Shown here piece by piece: positions 1 through 8,685 of a stretch of 64,000 nt of DNA (within the stretch, counting starts at the first letter, position 1; each line of letters starts with the position of its first letter). The notes under the pieces are model-generated. The model was not told the DNA's origin. It was given only the letters and a program-made list of their open reading frames with translations, and did not search any database. Origin of the DNA: Magnetospirillum fulvum (GTDB lineage Bacteria > Pseudomonadota > Alphaproteobacteria > Rhodospirillales > Magnetospirillaceae); assembly GCF_900108475.1 (NCBI RefSeq), contig NZ_FNWO01000008.1:124001-188000 (forward strand), given 5' to 3'. The position numbers and the translations under genes are program-made.

Positions 1-3000
1 TCTGCCACCCAGATCAAGGGCCTCAGCAAGACCGACATCGCCGTCTTTAGCACCACCCAACTGACCGGCCTGACGACCACCCAGGTCAAATCCTTGAGTA
101 CCGCCGCGATCAGCGGTCTGGCCAGTACCCAGCTTGCCGCGCTGAAGGTGACCCAGATCGCCGCCCTGGCCACCACCGAGATCGCCGCCCTGGCCACCAG
201 TGCGATTGCCGGGCTGTCCGCCACCCAGATCAACGCGTTGACCGCGACCCAATTGGCGGCGATGACCGCAACCCAACTGGGATCGTTCAGCCAGACCCAG
301 ATCGCCGCGATCTCGTCCAGCCAGTTGGCCGCAGTGAGTGCGACCAACATCGCCGGGATGAGTACCACGCAGGTCGCCGGGCTGACCGCGACCCAGATCG
401 CTGCCCTGTCCACCACCCAGTTGAAGGGACTGACCAGCACCGCGATCGGAGCCCTGTCCGCGACCCAGGTGAGCGGACTGACCAGCACGCAGATTGCCGC
501 GCTGTCCACCACCCAACTGAGCGGACTGACCAGCACCCAGGCCGCCGCCCTTTCGACCGGCCAGATCGCCGCGATCACCACCACCCAGATCGCCGCAATC
601 TCCAGCACCGCGCTGGCCGGTCTGACCCTGACCGATCTGGCGGCGCTATCGACCAGTCAGATCGCCGCGCTGGGATCGACCCAGATGTCGGGGCTGCTCA
701 CCACCCAGATCAAGGCGCTGTCGGCCACCCAGATCGCCGCGATCTCGGCCAAGGGAATCGGCGGTCTGACCGATACCCAATTGGCCGCGCTCACCACCAC
801 CCAGGTGGCGGCGCTGTCCTCGACCCAGGTCGCCGCGATCGCGACCGCCGAAATCAACGGGCTGACCACCAGCGATATCGCGGTGCTGACCACCACCCAA
901 CTGAGCAGCCTGACGACGGCGCAATTGAGCGCCCTCAACGATACCTTGCTTGCGGCGCTGGCAACCTCCCAGATCGCTGCGCTGACCACCACCCAAATCA
1001 AGGGCATGTCGGCGACGGCAATCGGCGAATTGTCGAAGACCCAGATCGCCGCTTTGTCTGTCACCCAGTTGGCCGCTTTGTCGGCGACCGGGATCGGCGG
1101 CCTGACCTCGACCCAGGTCGCCGCGCTGACCTCGACCCAGGTCGCCTCCCTCGCCACCAGCCAGATCGCCGCCCTGACCGCCACCGCGATCGAGGGACTG
1201 ACCACGACCGATCTGGCGGCGCTGACGACCCGTCAGGTCGCCGCGCTGTCGGCCGCCCAGACCGGCGCGCTGTCCAAGACCCAGATCGCCGGATTGAGCG
1301 CGACCCAGATCGCCGCGCTGTCCACCAGCGGCATCGCCGCACTCAGCGAGACTCAACTGGCCGCGTTGTCGGCCAGCCAGATTGCCGCACTCTCCACCAG
1401 CCAGATCGCCGCGCTGGGATCGACCGCGATCGAGGGATTGAGCACGACCCAGATCGCGGCACTCTCCACCACCCAGATCGCCAGCCTGGCCACCGCGACC
1501 ATCGCCGCCCTGGCCGACACCCAAGTGGCGGCGCTGTCGGTGACCCAGTTGGGCACCCTCACCACCAGTCAGATCGCGGCAATCTCGACCGATGCGATTG
1601 GCGGCCTCTCCACCACCGAACTGCTCGGCCTGTCCACCACCCTGCTCGGCGCCCTGACCGCGACCCAGATCGGCGCGTTCAGCGAGACCCAGATTCAGGC
1701 CCTGTCGGTCACCCAGATCGCCGGATTGAGCGCGACTCAGATCGCCGGGTTGGCCTCGACCCAGATCGACGCGTTGACCGACACCCAGGTGGCGGCGCTG
1801 TCGGCGACCCAGATCGCCGCCTTGTCCGCCACCGCGTCCGACGGTCTGACCGTCACCGATCTCGCCAGCCTGAGCGTTACGCAGATCGCGGCGCTGTCCA
1901 CCACCCTGCTCGGCAGTCTGGAAACCAGCCAGATCAAGGGGCTGACCGCGACCCAGATCGCCGCTTTGTCCACCACCCAATTGCGCGGTCTGACCTCGAC
2001 CGAACTGGCCGCCTTTACCACGACCCAGATCGCCGCGCTGTCGTCCACCCAGATTGCCAGCCTGTCGGCCAACGAGATCGCCGGGCTGACCTCGACCCAG
2101 GTGGCGGCGCTGAGCCTGACCCAAGTGGCGGCGCTGACCACGACCGAGATTGCCGCGCTCTCGACCTCGGCGATTGCCGGATTGAGCACCAGCACCCTCG
2201 CCGCGCTCTCGACCAAGCAATTGGCGGCGCTGACCGCGAAGCAATTCGCCGAACTGAGCTCGACCCAGCTTTCCAGCCTGACCGAGACCCAGATCGCCCA
2301 GTTGAGCACCACCGAAATCAGCGGCCTGACCGAGACCCAGATCGCCCTTCTGACCACCACCCAGATCGCGGCGCTGTCCTCCACCCAGGTCGCGGCGCTG
2401 ACCTCCACCGCCGTCGCCGGGCTGACCGCGACCCAGATCGGGGCGCTGACCACCACCCAGATCACCCAATTGACCGCGACCGAGATCGGGGCGCTGACGA
2501 CGAAACAGCTGGCGGTGCTGTCGGCGACCCAGATCGAATCGCTCTCGACCACCCAGGTCAAAGGGCTGACCGCGACCCAGATCGGCGCACTTTCCAGCAC
2601 CCAATTGGCGGCGTTATCGACCAAGCAATTGGCCGTGCTGACCACCGCTCAGATCAAGGGGCTGACCGAGACCGAGATCGCCAGCCTGCCGACCAGCTTG
2701 CTCGGCGCGCTCGCCACCACCCAGATCGCCGCGCTCACCACCACCGCTTTGTCGGGACTGACCCAGACCGGGCTGGATTCCCTCACCACCAAGCAACTGG
2801 CGGCGCTGACCGAGACCCAGATCGGCAGCCTGACCACCACCCGGATCGCCAGCCTGAACGCGACCCAGATCGGGGCGCTGTCCACCAGCGGGATCGAAGG
2901 GCTGACCAGCACCCAAATCGCCAGCCTCAGCGTGGATCAGATCGCCAGCCTGTCCACCAGCCAGATCGCCGCGTTCGCGACCTCGGCGATGAGGGGCTTG

Positions 3001-4776
3001 AGCGCCGACCAGATCGAAGCGCTGTCCACCACCCAGTTCGAGGCGTTGACCACGACCGAACTGGCGGCGCTGACCAGTACCCAGATCGGTCAATTGTCGG
3101 TGACCCGGATCGACGATTTGACCACGACCCAATTGCGCGGCCTGACCTCGACCGCAATCGGGGCGTTGAGCGCGACCCAATTGGCGGCGCTGTCGTCCAC
3201 CGATCTGTCCAGCCTGACCGCGACCGGTCTTGCCGGGCTGACCGCGACCCAGGTCGCGGCGCTGCCGTCCACCCTGCTTGCGGCGCTCTCCACCACTCAA
3301 ATCGCGGCGCTCTCCACCAGCGCGATCGGCGGGTTGTCGGCGACCCAGATCGGAACGCTCTCGACCAAGCAGATGACCGCGTTGACCACGGCGCAGATCG
3401 CGGCGCTGACCGCGACCCAGATCGGCGGGTTGTCGGCGACCGAGCTTGAGGTGCTGACCGCGACCCAGATCGGCGGCCTGACCGCGACCCAGGTCGCGAC
3501 CTTGTCTTCGACCCAGATCGCCGCCTTGACCACCACCGCGATCGCCTCGCTGTCTTCCACCGGGGCCAGCGGGCTGAGTGCGACCCAGATCGCCGGTTTG
3601 TCCACCGCCCAGCTTGCCGCGCTGACCGCGACCGAGATCGGCGCGCTGTCCACCACCGCAATCGCCGGGCTGGGAACCGGCATCATCGCCGCTTTGTCCA
3701 CCACGCAATTGCGCGCCTTGTCGGCCACCGGAATCGCGGCGCTGACGACGACCCAGATCGCCAGCCTGACCACCGACCAGATCGACGATCTGACCAACAC
3801 CGAAATCGCCGGACTGACCGCGACCCAGGTCGCCAGCCTGTCGGCCGACCAGATCGCCGCCTTGACGACCACCGCTATCGCCGCTTTGTCCACCACCGGC
3901 ATCGGCGGCCTGACCGCGACCCAGGTCGCGACGCTGACGACCAGCCAGATTCAGGCGATGACGGCGACGGAAATCGCCGCGCTCAGCGCCGCAGCGGTCG
4001 GCGGTCTGACCACCACCGCCTTTGCCGCCCTCAGCACCACCCAGTTCCGCAGCCTGTCGGCCAGCGGCATCGCCGGCCTGTCCACCGCCCAGATTGCCAG
4101 CCTCAGCACCACCCAGGTCGGACTGCTGACCACCACCGAATTGAACGGCCTGACCGCGACCCAGATCGGGGCGCTGACGTCCACCGCCTTTGCCACCCTG
4201 ACCGCGACCCAGATCGGGTCCATCTCCTCGACCGCGATCTCGGGGCTGACCGAAACCCAGATCGAGCAGATGACGCTGACCCAATTGAGCGGTCTGACCA
4301 CCAGCCAGATCGGGGAACTGACCGTCGATCAGATCGACGACATCACCACCACCAGCATCGCGGCGATGACCATTACCCAGCTTGGCGCGCTGGTGCGGAT
4401 GCAGTTGCGCGCGCTCAGCGCCGACCAGATCGCCGCGCTCTCGACCAGCCAGATCGCCGCCTTGAGCGAAACCCAGGTATCCAGCCTGACCTCAACCGAG
4501 ATTCAAAGCCTGTCGGCAACCCAGTTGCGGGCGCTGGTCTCGACCCAGATCGGGGCGCTGACCGTAACCCAACTGGCGGCGATGACCGAGACTCAGTTCG
4601 GGTCGCTGGCCTCGACCCAGATCAGCGGATTGACGACGACGACGATTGCGGCGCTCAGTTCGACGACGATCTCGTACCTGACCACCACCGAGATCGAGGC
4701 CCTGGACGCCGCGCAGATCGAAGCCTTTACCGCGACCCAATTGGCGTCGATGACCGCCGAACAGATCGCGGCCCTG
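1..4776 (+). repeat. 199 tandem 24-bp coding repeats
   Basis: The DNA encoding the repeat protein is a direct tandem array of 24-bp units (one octapeptide each). The register starts exactly at base 1 of the window and ends at 4776; 199 x 24 = 4776, so there is no insertion or deletion that breaks the 8-residue phase. Units are diverged at synonymous and x positions, so this is an old, selected array rather than a recent slippage expansion. Confidence 0.9.
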
Positions 4777-4794
4777 ACCGCCGCCACCTCCTGA
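1..4794 (+). CDS. Giant Ser/Thr-rich octapeptide-repeat protein, 5' end outside window
   Basis: The frame is open from base 1 to the TGA at 4792-4794, giving 1597 visible residues; the true start lies upstream. The whole visible part is a tandem array of 8-residue units with consensus [S/T]-x-T-Q-[I/L/V]-x-x-L, where x-x is often AA, GG or AG. Typical units are STTQIAAL and TATQIGGL. The sequence has 199 consecutive units in perfect register and then a 5-residue tail (TAATS), with no C-terminal RTX, autotransporter or LPXTG-type domain. There is almost no Cys, aromatic or charged residue. Hydrophobic positions 5 and 8 with polar 1-4 would suit a solenoid or a surface stalk; that is inference. 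The next gene, 37 nt downstream, encodes a GT41 glycosyltransferase, so glycosylation of the dense Ser/Thr positions is plausible. Function unknown; probably a surface or secreted protein. Confidence 0.85.
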   Translation, partial: SATQIKGLSKTDIAVFSTTQLTGLTTTQVKSLSTAAISGLASTQLAALKVTQIAALATTEIAALATSAIAGLSATQINALTATQLAAMTATQLGSFSQTQIAAISSSQLAAVSATNIAGMSTTQVAGLTATQIAALSTTQLKGLTSTAIGALSATQVSGLTSTQIAALSTTQLSGLTSTQAAALSTGQIAAITTTQIAAISSTALAGLTLTDLAALSTSQIAALGSTQMSGLLTTQIKALSATQIAAISAKGIGGLTDTQLAALTTTQVAALSSTQVAAIATAEINGLTTSDIAVLTTTQLSSLTTAQLSALNDTLLAALATSQIAALTTTQIKGMSATAIGELSKTQIAALSVTQLAALSATGIGGLTSTQVAALTSTQVASLATSQIAALTATAIEGLTTTDLAALTTRQVAALSAAQTGALSKTQIAGLSATQIAALSTSGIAALSETQLAALSASQIAALSTSQIAALGSTAIEGLSTTQIAALSTTQIASLATATIAALADTQVAALSVTQLGTLTTSQIAAISTDAIGGLSTTELLGLSTTLLGALTATQIGAFSETQIQALSVTQIAGLSATQIAGLASTQIDALTDTQVAALSATQIAALSATASDGLTVTDLASLSVTQIAALSTTLLGSLETSQIKGLTATQIAALSTTQLRGLTSTELAAFTTTQIAALSSTQIASLSANEIAGLTSTQVAALSLTQVAALTTTEIAALSTSAIAGLSTSTLAALSTKQLAALTAKQFAELSSTQLSSLTETQIAQLSTTEISGLTETQIALLTTTQIAALSSTQVAALTSTAVAGLTATQIGALTTTQITQLTATEIGALTTKQLAVLSATQIESLSTTQVKGLTATQIGALSSTQLAALSTKQLAVLTTAQIKGLTETEIASLPTSLLGALATTQIAALTTTALSGLTQTGLDSLTTKQLAALTETQIGSLTTTRIASLNATQIGALSTSGIEGLTSTQIASLSVDQIASLSTSQIAAFATSAMRGLSADQIEALSTTQFEALTTTELAALTSTQIGQLSVTRIDDLTTTQLRGLTSTAIGALSATQLAALSSTDLSSLTATGLAGLTATQVAALPSTLLAALSTTQIAALSTSAIGGLSATQIGTLSTKQMTALTTAQIAALTATQIGGLSATELEVLTATQIGGLTATQVATLSSTQIAALTTTAIASLSSTGASGLSATQIAGLSTAQLAALTATEIGALSTTAIAGLGTGIIAALSTTQLRALSATGIAALTTTQIASLTTDQIDDLTNTEIAGLTATQVASLSADQIAALTTTAIAALSTTGIGGLTATQVATLTTSQIQAMTATEIAALSAAAVGGLTTTAFAALSTTQFRSLSASGIAGLSTAQIASLSTTQVGLLTTTELNGLTATQIGALTSTAFATLTATQIGSISSTAISGLTETQIEQMTLTQLSGLTTSQIGELTVDQIDDITTTSIAAMTITQLGALVRMQLRALSADQIAALSTSQIAALSETQVSSLTSTEIQSLSATQLRALVSTQIGALTVTQLAAMTETQFGSLASTQISGLTTTTIAALSSTTISYLTTTEIEALDAAQIEAFTATQLASMTAEQIAALTAATS

Positions 4795-4831
4795 CCGGGG
4801 GTGGACGATCCTTCTGGAGTAAGACAGACCG

Positions 4832-6859
4832 ATGACGAGTACCGTTCTGGCCCCAGCCCTTCTTCACTCGATGGCGCGGACGATGAGCCTCCTCGACCTC
4901 ATTCGCAGCGCCGAGACCCTGAAGAACAGTTCCCAGACCGAGGCGGTCGAACCGCTTTACGCCAGTTGGATCCAGCACAATCAGGACGATCCGCTGTTCT
5001 ATGCCGCCCTGTTCAATTACTCGGTCGTCCTCACCGATCTCGGCAAGTTAGAGGCGGGCCGGGCCGCGCTGGAGCGGGCCATCGCCCTCAACCCCGATTT
5101 CATGCCCGCTTATATCAATCTGGGGCGGATCTACGAACGCCAGGGCACCGTCGGTCTTTCGGTGGTGCAATGGTCGGTGGTCTTGAAGAAGCTGGAGCAG
5201 ATCAACGGCAACGCGATCACCCACAAGATCACCGCGCTGAACCAGATCGCCCGCACCCTGGAGACCGCCAACCAGGATGACACCGCCGAGGACATGCTGC
5301 GGCAGAGCCTTGAGATCGACCCCCGCCAGCGCGAGGTGGCCCAGCACCTGCTGGCCCTGCGCCAGCGCCAAAGCAAATGGCCGATCGTCGATCCGTGGGA
5401 CCGGGTCGAGCGCTCGGCCCTGATGACCGGACTGTCGCCGCTGTCGGCCGCCGCGCTGACCGACGATCCGATGCTGCATCTGGCCATCGCCGCCCATTAC
5501 AACCGGCACGATATCGGCGATCCCGAGGGGGCACGGCTGGAATGGGACGCGGCCGAAGCGACCGACGGGCCGGTGCGGATCGGCTATCTGTCGTCAGACC
5601 TGCGCCAACATGCGGTCGGGCATCTGTTCGCCGAGGTGCCCGGACTGCACGACCGGAGCAAGGTCGAGGTGTTCCTTTATTATTGCGGCCCGCACAGCGA
5701 CGACGAGATGCATTCCGCGTTCAAGAGTGCGGGCGATCACTGGTGTTCGCTGGGCGATCTCGACGACGAAAGCGCGGCGCGGCGGATCGCCGAGGACCGG
5801 ATTCAGATCCTGATCGACGTCAACGGCTATACCCGCGAGGCCCGCCACAAGCTGGTCGCGCTCCGCCCCGCCCCGGTGATCGTCAATTGGCTGGGCTTTC
5901 CCGGCACGATGGCCAGCCCCTATCACCAGTACATCATCGCCGACGATTGGATCATCCCTGCGGATCAGGAGATCTATTACTCGGAAAAGGTGGTGCGGCT
6001 GCCCTGCTATCAGCCGACCAACCGCCTGCGGACGGTGTCGGAGCGGGTGCCGACCCGGGCCGAGGCCGGGCTTCCCGACGCGGCAACGGTGTTCTGCTGC
6101 TTCAACGGCACCCACAAGATCACCCGCTTCACCTTCGACCGCTGGATGCTGATCCTGGCTCAGGTTCCGGACAGCGTGCTGTGGCTGCTGAGCAGCACCG
6201 AACCGGCGCACGAGCGGTTGAAGGCCCATGCCGCCCTGCGCGGCATCGACCCCAACCGCCTGATCTTCGCCGACAAGCTGGCCAATCCCGACCATCTCGC
6301 CCGCTATCGGCTGGCCGATCTATTCCTCGACACCACCCCCTATGGTGCCCACACCACCGCTTCGGACGCGCTATGGATGGGGGTTCCGGTGCTGACCGTC
6401 AGCGGGCGCTCGTTCGCCTCGCGAGTCTGCGGCTCGCTGGTCCGCGCCGCCGGTCTGGCCGATCTGGTCTGCGAGACCGTCTCCGATTATGTCGAACGCG
6501 CCGTCGCACTAGGCCGCGACCGTACCCTGCTCGTGCCCTATCGCCAGCGGTTGGAGGCGGGACGCGACACCTGCACCCTGTTCGACGTGCCCCTGCTGGT
6601 GAACCGGCTGGAGCAGCTTTACGCCGAGATGTGGGCGGAACATCGGACCGGCACCCAGCCGGTCCCCGATCTTGCCAATCTCGACGTCTATCTGGAGGTG
6701 GGAACCCAGATCAACCACGACGAGCTTGAGGTTCAGACCGTCGAAAACTACCCGGAATGGTGGCGGTCTCTTCTGCTGCGCCGCCACCGCCGCCGCCCGA
6801 TCGCCCCCGACCGGCGGCTGTTTCCCGCCGCGATCGCCGCCCCGGACCGGCCGCTCTGA
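4832..6859 (+). CDS. TPR and GT41 (O-GlcNAc transferase-like) glycosyltransferase
   Basis: 675 residues. Residues about 15-190 are helical with TPR character (for example PAYINLGRIYERQGTVGLSV around 90-110). Residues about 245-640 form the GT41/SPINDLY catalytic region. Motifs matching eukaryotic OGT are RIGYLSSDLRQHAVGHL, with the His at the catalytic-His position; DVNGYTREARHKLVALRPAP; WLGFPGT; FNGTHKITRFTFDRW; and LDTTPYGAHTTASDALWMGVPVLT. GT41 enzymes use UDP-sugars to modify Ser/Thr (OGT) or Asn (HMW1C-type); bacterial TPR-GT41 proteins include flagellin glycosyltransferases. The start at 4832 has a GGAG about 12 nt upstream. The gene follows the Ser/Thr-rich repeat gene and precedes the protease gene by 2 nt, so the three are probably co-transcribed. 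The substrate is inferred from context only. Confidence 0.9.
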   Translation: MTSTVLAPALLHSMARTMSLLDLIRSAETLKNSSQTEAVEPLYASWIQHNQDDPLFYAALFNYSVVLTDLGKLEAGRAALERAIALNPDFMPAYINLGRIYERQGTVGLSVVQWSVVLKKLEQINGNAITHKITALNQIARTLETANQDDTAEDMLRQSLEIDPRQREVAQHLLALRQRQSKWPIVDPWDRVERSALMTGLSPLSAAALTDDPMLHLAIAAHYNRHDIGDPEGARLEWDAAEATDGPVRIGYLSSDLRQHAVGHLFAEVPGLHDRSKVEVFLYYCGPHSDDEMHSAFKSAGDHWCSLGDLDDESAARRIAEDRIQILIDVNGYTREARHKLVALRPAPVIVNWLGFPGTMASPYHQYIIADDWIIPADQEIYYSEKVVRLPCYQPTNRLRTVSERVPTRAEAGLPDAATVFCCFNGTHKITRFTFDRWMLILAQVPDSVLWLLSSTEPAHERLKAHAALRGIDPNRLIFADKLANPDHLARYRLADLFLDTTPYGAHTTASDALWMGVPVLTVSGRSFASRVCGSLVRAAGLADLVCETVSDYVERAVALGRDRTLLVPYRQRLEAGRDTCTLFDVPLLVNRLEQLYAEMWAEHRTGTQPVPDLANLDVYLEVGTQINHDELEVQTVENYPEWWRSLLLRRHRRRPIAPDRRLFPAAIAAPDRPL

Positions 6860-6861
6860 CC

Positions 6862-7572
6862 ATGACGCGGCACACGCTTCTGGCTCTGGCCCTCGTCACC
6901 TTGCTGGCCGGGCTGGCGCTGATCCCGCTTCCGGCGCGAGGCGAGGAAGAAAGCGGCGGCAATCTGGCCGCCGAACGAGGCGTCCGGGTCGAACAGCCGA
7001 CGGGTGACGGCGTTCATTTTTCGCAAGGATCGGGAACCTATCTTGGCGACGGGCTGATCCTGACCGCCGCCCACGTCGTCACCGTCAATCCCGCCAGCAC
7101 CGCCGTCACCATCCTGCTCGACGGACAGCGGTTGGACGGCGAGGTGATCCGCGACGGCCGGGAAGACGGGCTCGACCTCGCTTTGATCCGGCTTGCCCCC
7201 GACAGCCTGCCGCCGCATCGCCGGACCCAGCCCCAGGTCCGGATCTGCAACGACAACCCGGCCCCCCGCCAACCGGTGCAGGTCGCCGCGCTGGGAACGG
7301 TGACTCCGTCCGCCACCATCGCCTCGCCGATCACCTCGGACGGGCAGACCGGGAACTGGACCGACATTCTCGCCACCGGTTTCCATGCCGGAGCGTCGGG
7401 AGGCGGCGTGTTCGATCCCAGCCGCGCCTGCCTGTGGGGGGTGCTGATCCAGGAATTGAGCGGCCGGGCGAAATCGTCGGGGCGGCGACTTGACCTGACG
7501 GTGTTCGTCCCCGCCAGCCGGATCGGCGCCTTCCTGCGAACCCCGGTGGCTTTCGCGGTGCCGGTGCATTAG
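6862..7572 (+). CDS. Secreted trypsin-like serine protease
   Basis: 236 residues. An N-terminal signal peptide is visible: MTRH, then a Leu/Ala-rich core, then ARG-EE. The mature part is a small chymotrypsin/trypsin-fold domain with His in LTAAHVV, Asp in LDLALIRL and Ser in GASGGGVF, so the catalytic triad is complete. Two Cys (VRICND and SRACLWG) could form a disulfide. The start chosen is the ATG 2 nt after the glycosyltransferase stop, because it begins a good signal peptide; a longer in-frame extension overlaps the upstream gene. Acting in the periplasm or outside, it could process the repeat protein encoded two genes upstream (inference). Confidence 0.85.
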   Translation: MTRHTLLALALVTLLAGLALIPLPARGEEESGGNLAAERGVRVEQPTGDGVHFSQGSGTYLGDGLILTAAHVVTVNPASTAVTILLDGQRLDGEVIRDGREDGLDLALIRLAPDSLPPHRRTQPQVRICNDNPAPRQPVQVAALGTVTPSATIASPITSDGQTGNWTDILATGFHAGASGGGVFDPSRACLWGVLIQELSGRAKSSGRRLDLTVFVPASRIGAFLRTPVAFAVPVH

Positions 7573-7600
7573 GATTTCGCCTCTGTTGACGAGGTAGACA

Positions 7601-7951
7601 ATGAGCGATGGATTGAAGTGTCCCGAGTGCAACTCGGAAAATGTTTACAACGACGGCACCCTTTGGGTTTGCCCGGACTGTGCCCATGAATGGAATCCGG
7701 AGGCTGGCGCAGGCGATTCCGCCGTCGAAGACGGGGTGATTCGCGACGCCAACGGCAACGTCCTCGCCGATGGCGATTCGGTGTCGGTGATCAAGGATCT
7801 GAAGGTCAAGGGCTCGTCCCTGGTCGTCAAGGGCGGCACCAAGGTCAAGGGCATCCGTCTGGTCGATGGAGCCGACGGGCACAACATCGCCTGTAAGATC
7901 GACGGGATCGGCGCGATGAATTTGAAGTCCGAATTCGTCAAGAAGGCCTAG
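7601..7951 (+). CDS. yjdM: YjdM/PhnA-family zinc-ribbon protein
   Basis: 116 residues. The N-terminal zinc ribbon has [10 protein letters not shown] and, 15 residues later, CPDCAHEW. The C-terminal beta-rich domain includes [13 protein letters not shown] and [14 protein letters not shown] and is characteristic of the small protein once named PhnA (now YjdM). Length and architecture match the family. It is a small cytoplasmic protein of unclear function; the old phosphonoacetate hydrolase name does not apply to this family. It is a separate unit 28 nt after the protease gene. Confidence 0.9.
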   Translation: MSDGLKCPECNSENVYNDGTLWVCPDCAHEWNPEAGAGDSAVEDGVIRDANGNVLADGDSVSVIKDLKVKGSSLVVKGGTKVKGIRLVDGADGHNIACKIDGIGAMNLKSEFVKKA

Positions 7952-8013
7952 GGTACGTTGACACTTCCCGCAGCCCGAAGGGACGCGGCGATGGGCTAAG
8001 TGTCACCGCACCC
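7951..8013 (+). repeat. Imperfect inverted repeat behind yjdM
   Basis: Arms gggtacgttgacactt (7951-7966) and aagtgtcaccgcaccc (7998-8013) are inverted repeats matching at 14 of 16 positions. An inner agccc/gggct pair lies inside the loop. It starts at the last base of the yjdM stop codon. It could fold into a long terminator-like stem, but no T-run follows. It could also be a dispersed intergenic element; no second copy was noticed in this window. Confidence 0.5.
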
Positions 8014-8081
8014 TAAGCCGTCCCCACGAAGGCGACCCCCGGACAGTAAGCTTTTGTTCGGGGGCGATCCTGGGCGTGGCC

Positions 8082-8498
8082 TCAGGCGCTTTTGCGGGAG
8101 CGGACCATGGCCTTGTAGGGCAGCACCTCGTCCTTGAGGTGATGATAAAGCCCGCCATCAATGATCCGATAGATTTCCAGGCAGGTCTGCTGGGCCTGCT
8201 TCGCGGTGCCGATCTTCGGCACCATCTTCTTGCACAGATCGACATAGGCCAGGATCAAGGTGCCGTGCTTGGCCTGATGCGCCTCGCCGCCGTCCCGCCC
8301 GTTCAGGAATTCGTCCTCGGCGGCAAAGGCCGCCTTCATCGCGATAAAAATAGCCCCGGTCCGTTCGGCCACCATCCGGCGGTCGAGAAACGGATCGTCC
8401 AGGGCGCGGAAGAAATCGGCCATTGCCTCAATCAGCGCCCGTCTTCCCCGGTCGATGGCCTCGATCCCCGTTTCCAGGGACATGTTCCAGCGAAACAT
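8082..8498 (-). CDS. Hemerythrin-like protein with degenerate iron ligands
   Basis: 138 residues, the length of a single-domain bacteriohemerythrin. The overall pattern is recognisable: an N-terminal W-x-x-x-L-E-T-G-I-E-A-I-D stretch, a central FAAEDEF helix, HQAKH, and a C-terminal LYHHLKDE. In bacteriohemerythrins the first ligand follows the ID as His; here the segment is IDRGRR with no His. The His normally four residues before the central Glu is Ala. The C-terminal H-x4-D appears as H-x4-E. At least two of the usual di-iron ligands are therefore missing, so O2 binding is doubtful; it may be a structural or sensory derivative. It is convergent with yjdM. Confidence 0.7.
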   Translation of the reverse strand: MFRWNMSLETGIEAIDRGRRALIEAMADFFRALDDPFLDRRMVAERTGAIFIAMKAAFAAEDEFLNGRDGGEAHQAKHGTLILAYVDLCKKMVPKIGTAKQAQQTCLEIYRIIDGGLYHHLKDEVLPYKAMVRSRKSA

Positions 8499-8685
8499 GG
8501 CGTTTGTTACCCACCCTTTTGACGAGAGCCGATCCAGCCATTCGGCTCCGCCCCCGATTCATACTAAGGTGGGTACCCGAGGTCAAACCGTCTGAAGGTC
8601 TATTTACATCCTGCAAGTCATAGACGCATTCTCCCCTGGCACAGGGCGAAAGCGGGGTGCGCCGATGAACGCAAGAGGATATCGG

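Noticed and set aside
94-96. TTG at 94 as the start of the repeat protein
   Set aside because: It is the Leu of a repeat unit; the frame and the repeat register are open to base 1, so the true start lies upstream of the window.
646-4301. Long antisense frames across the octarepeat gene (up to 652 codons)
   Set aside because: They mirror the 24-bp repeat in another frame. Their Gly/Arg/Gln-rich or Trp-Val-rich composition is just the reverse complement of the repeat and has no start context or family.
1-4776. CRISPR or satellite array
   Set aside because: The 24-bp units are contiguous, diverged and coding, with no unique spacers.
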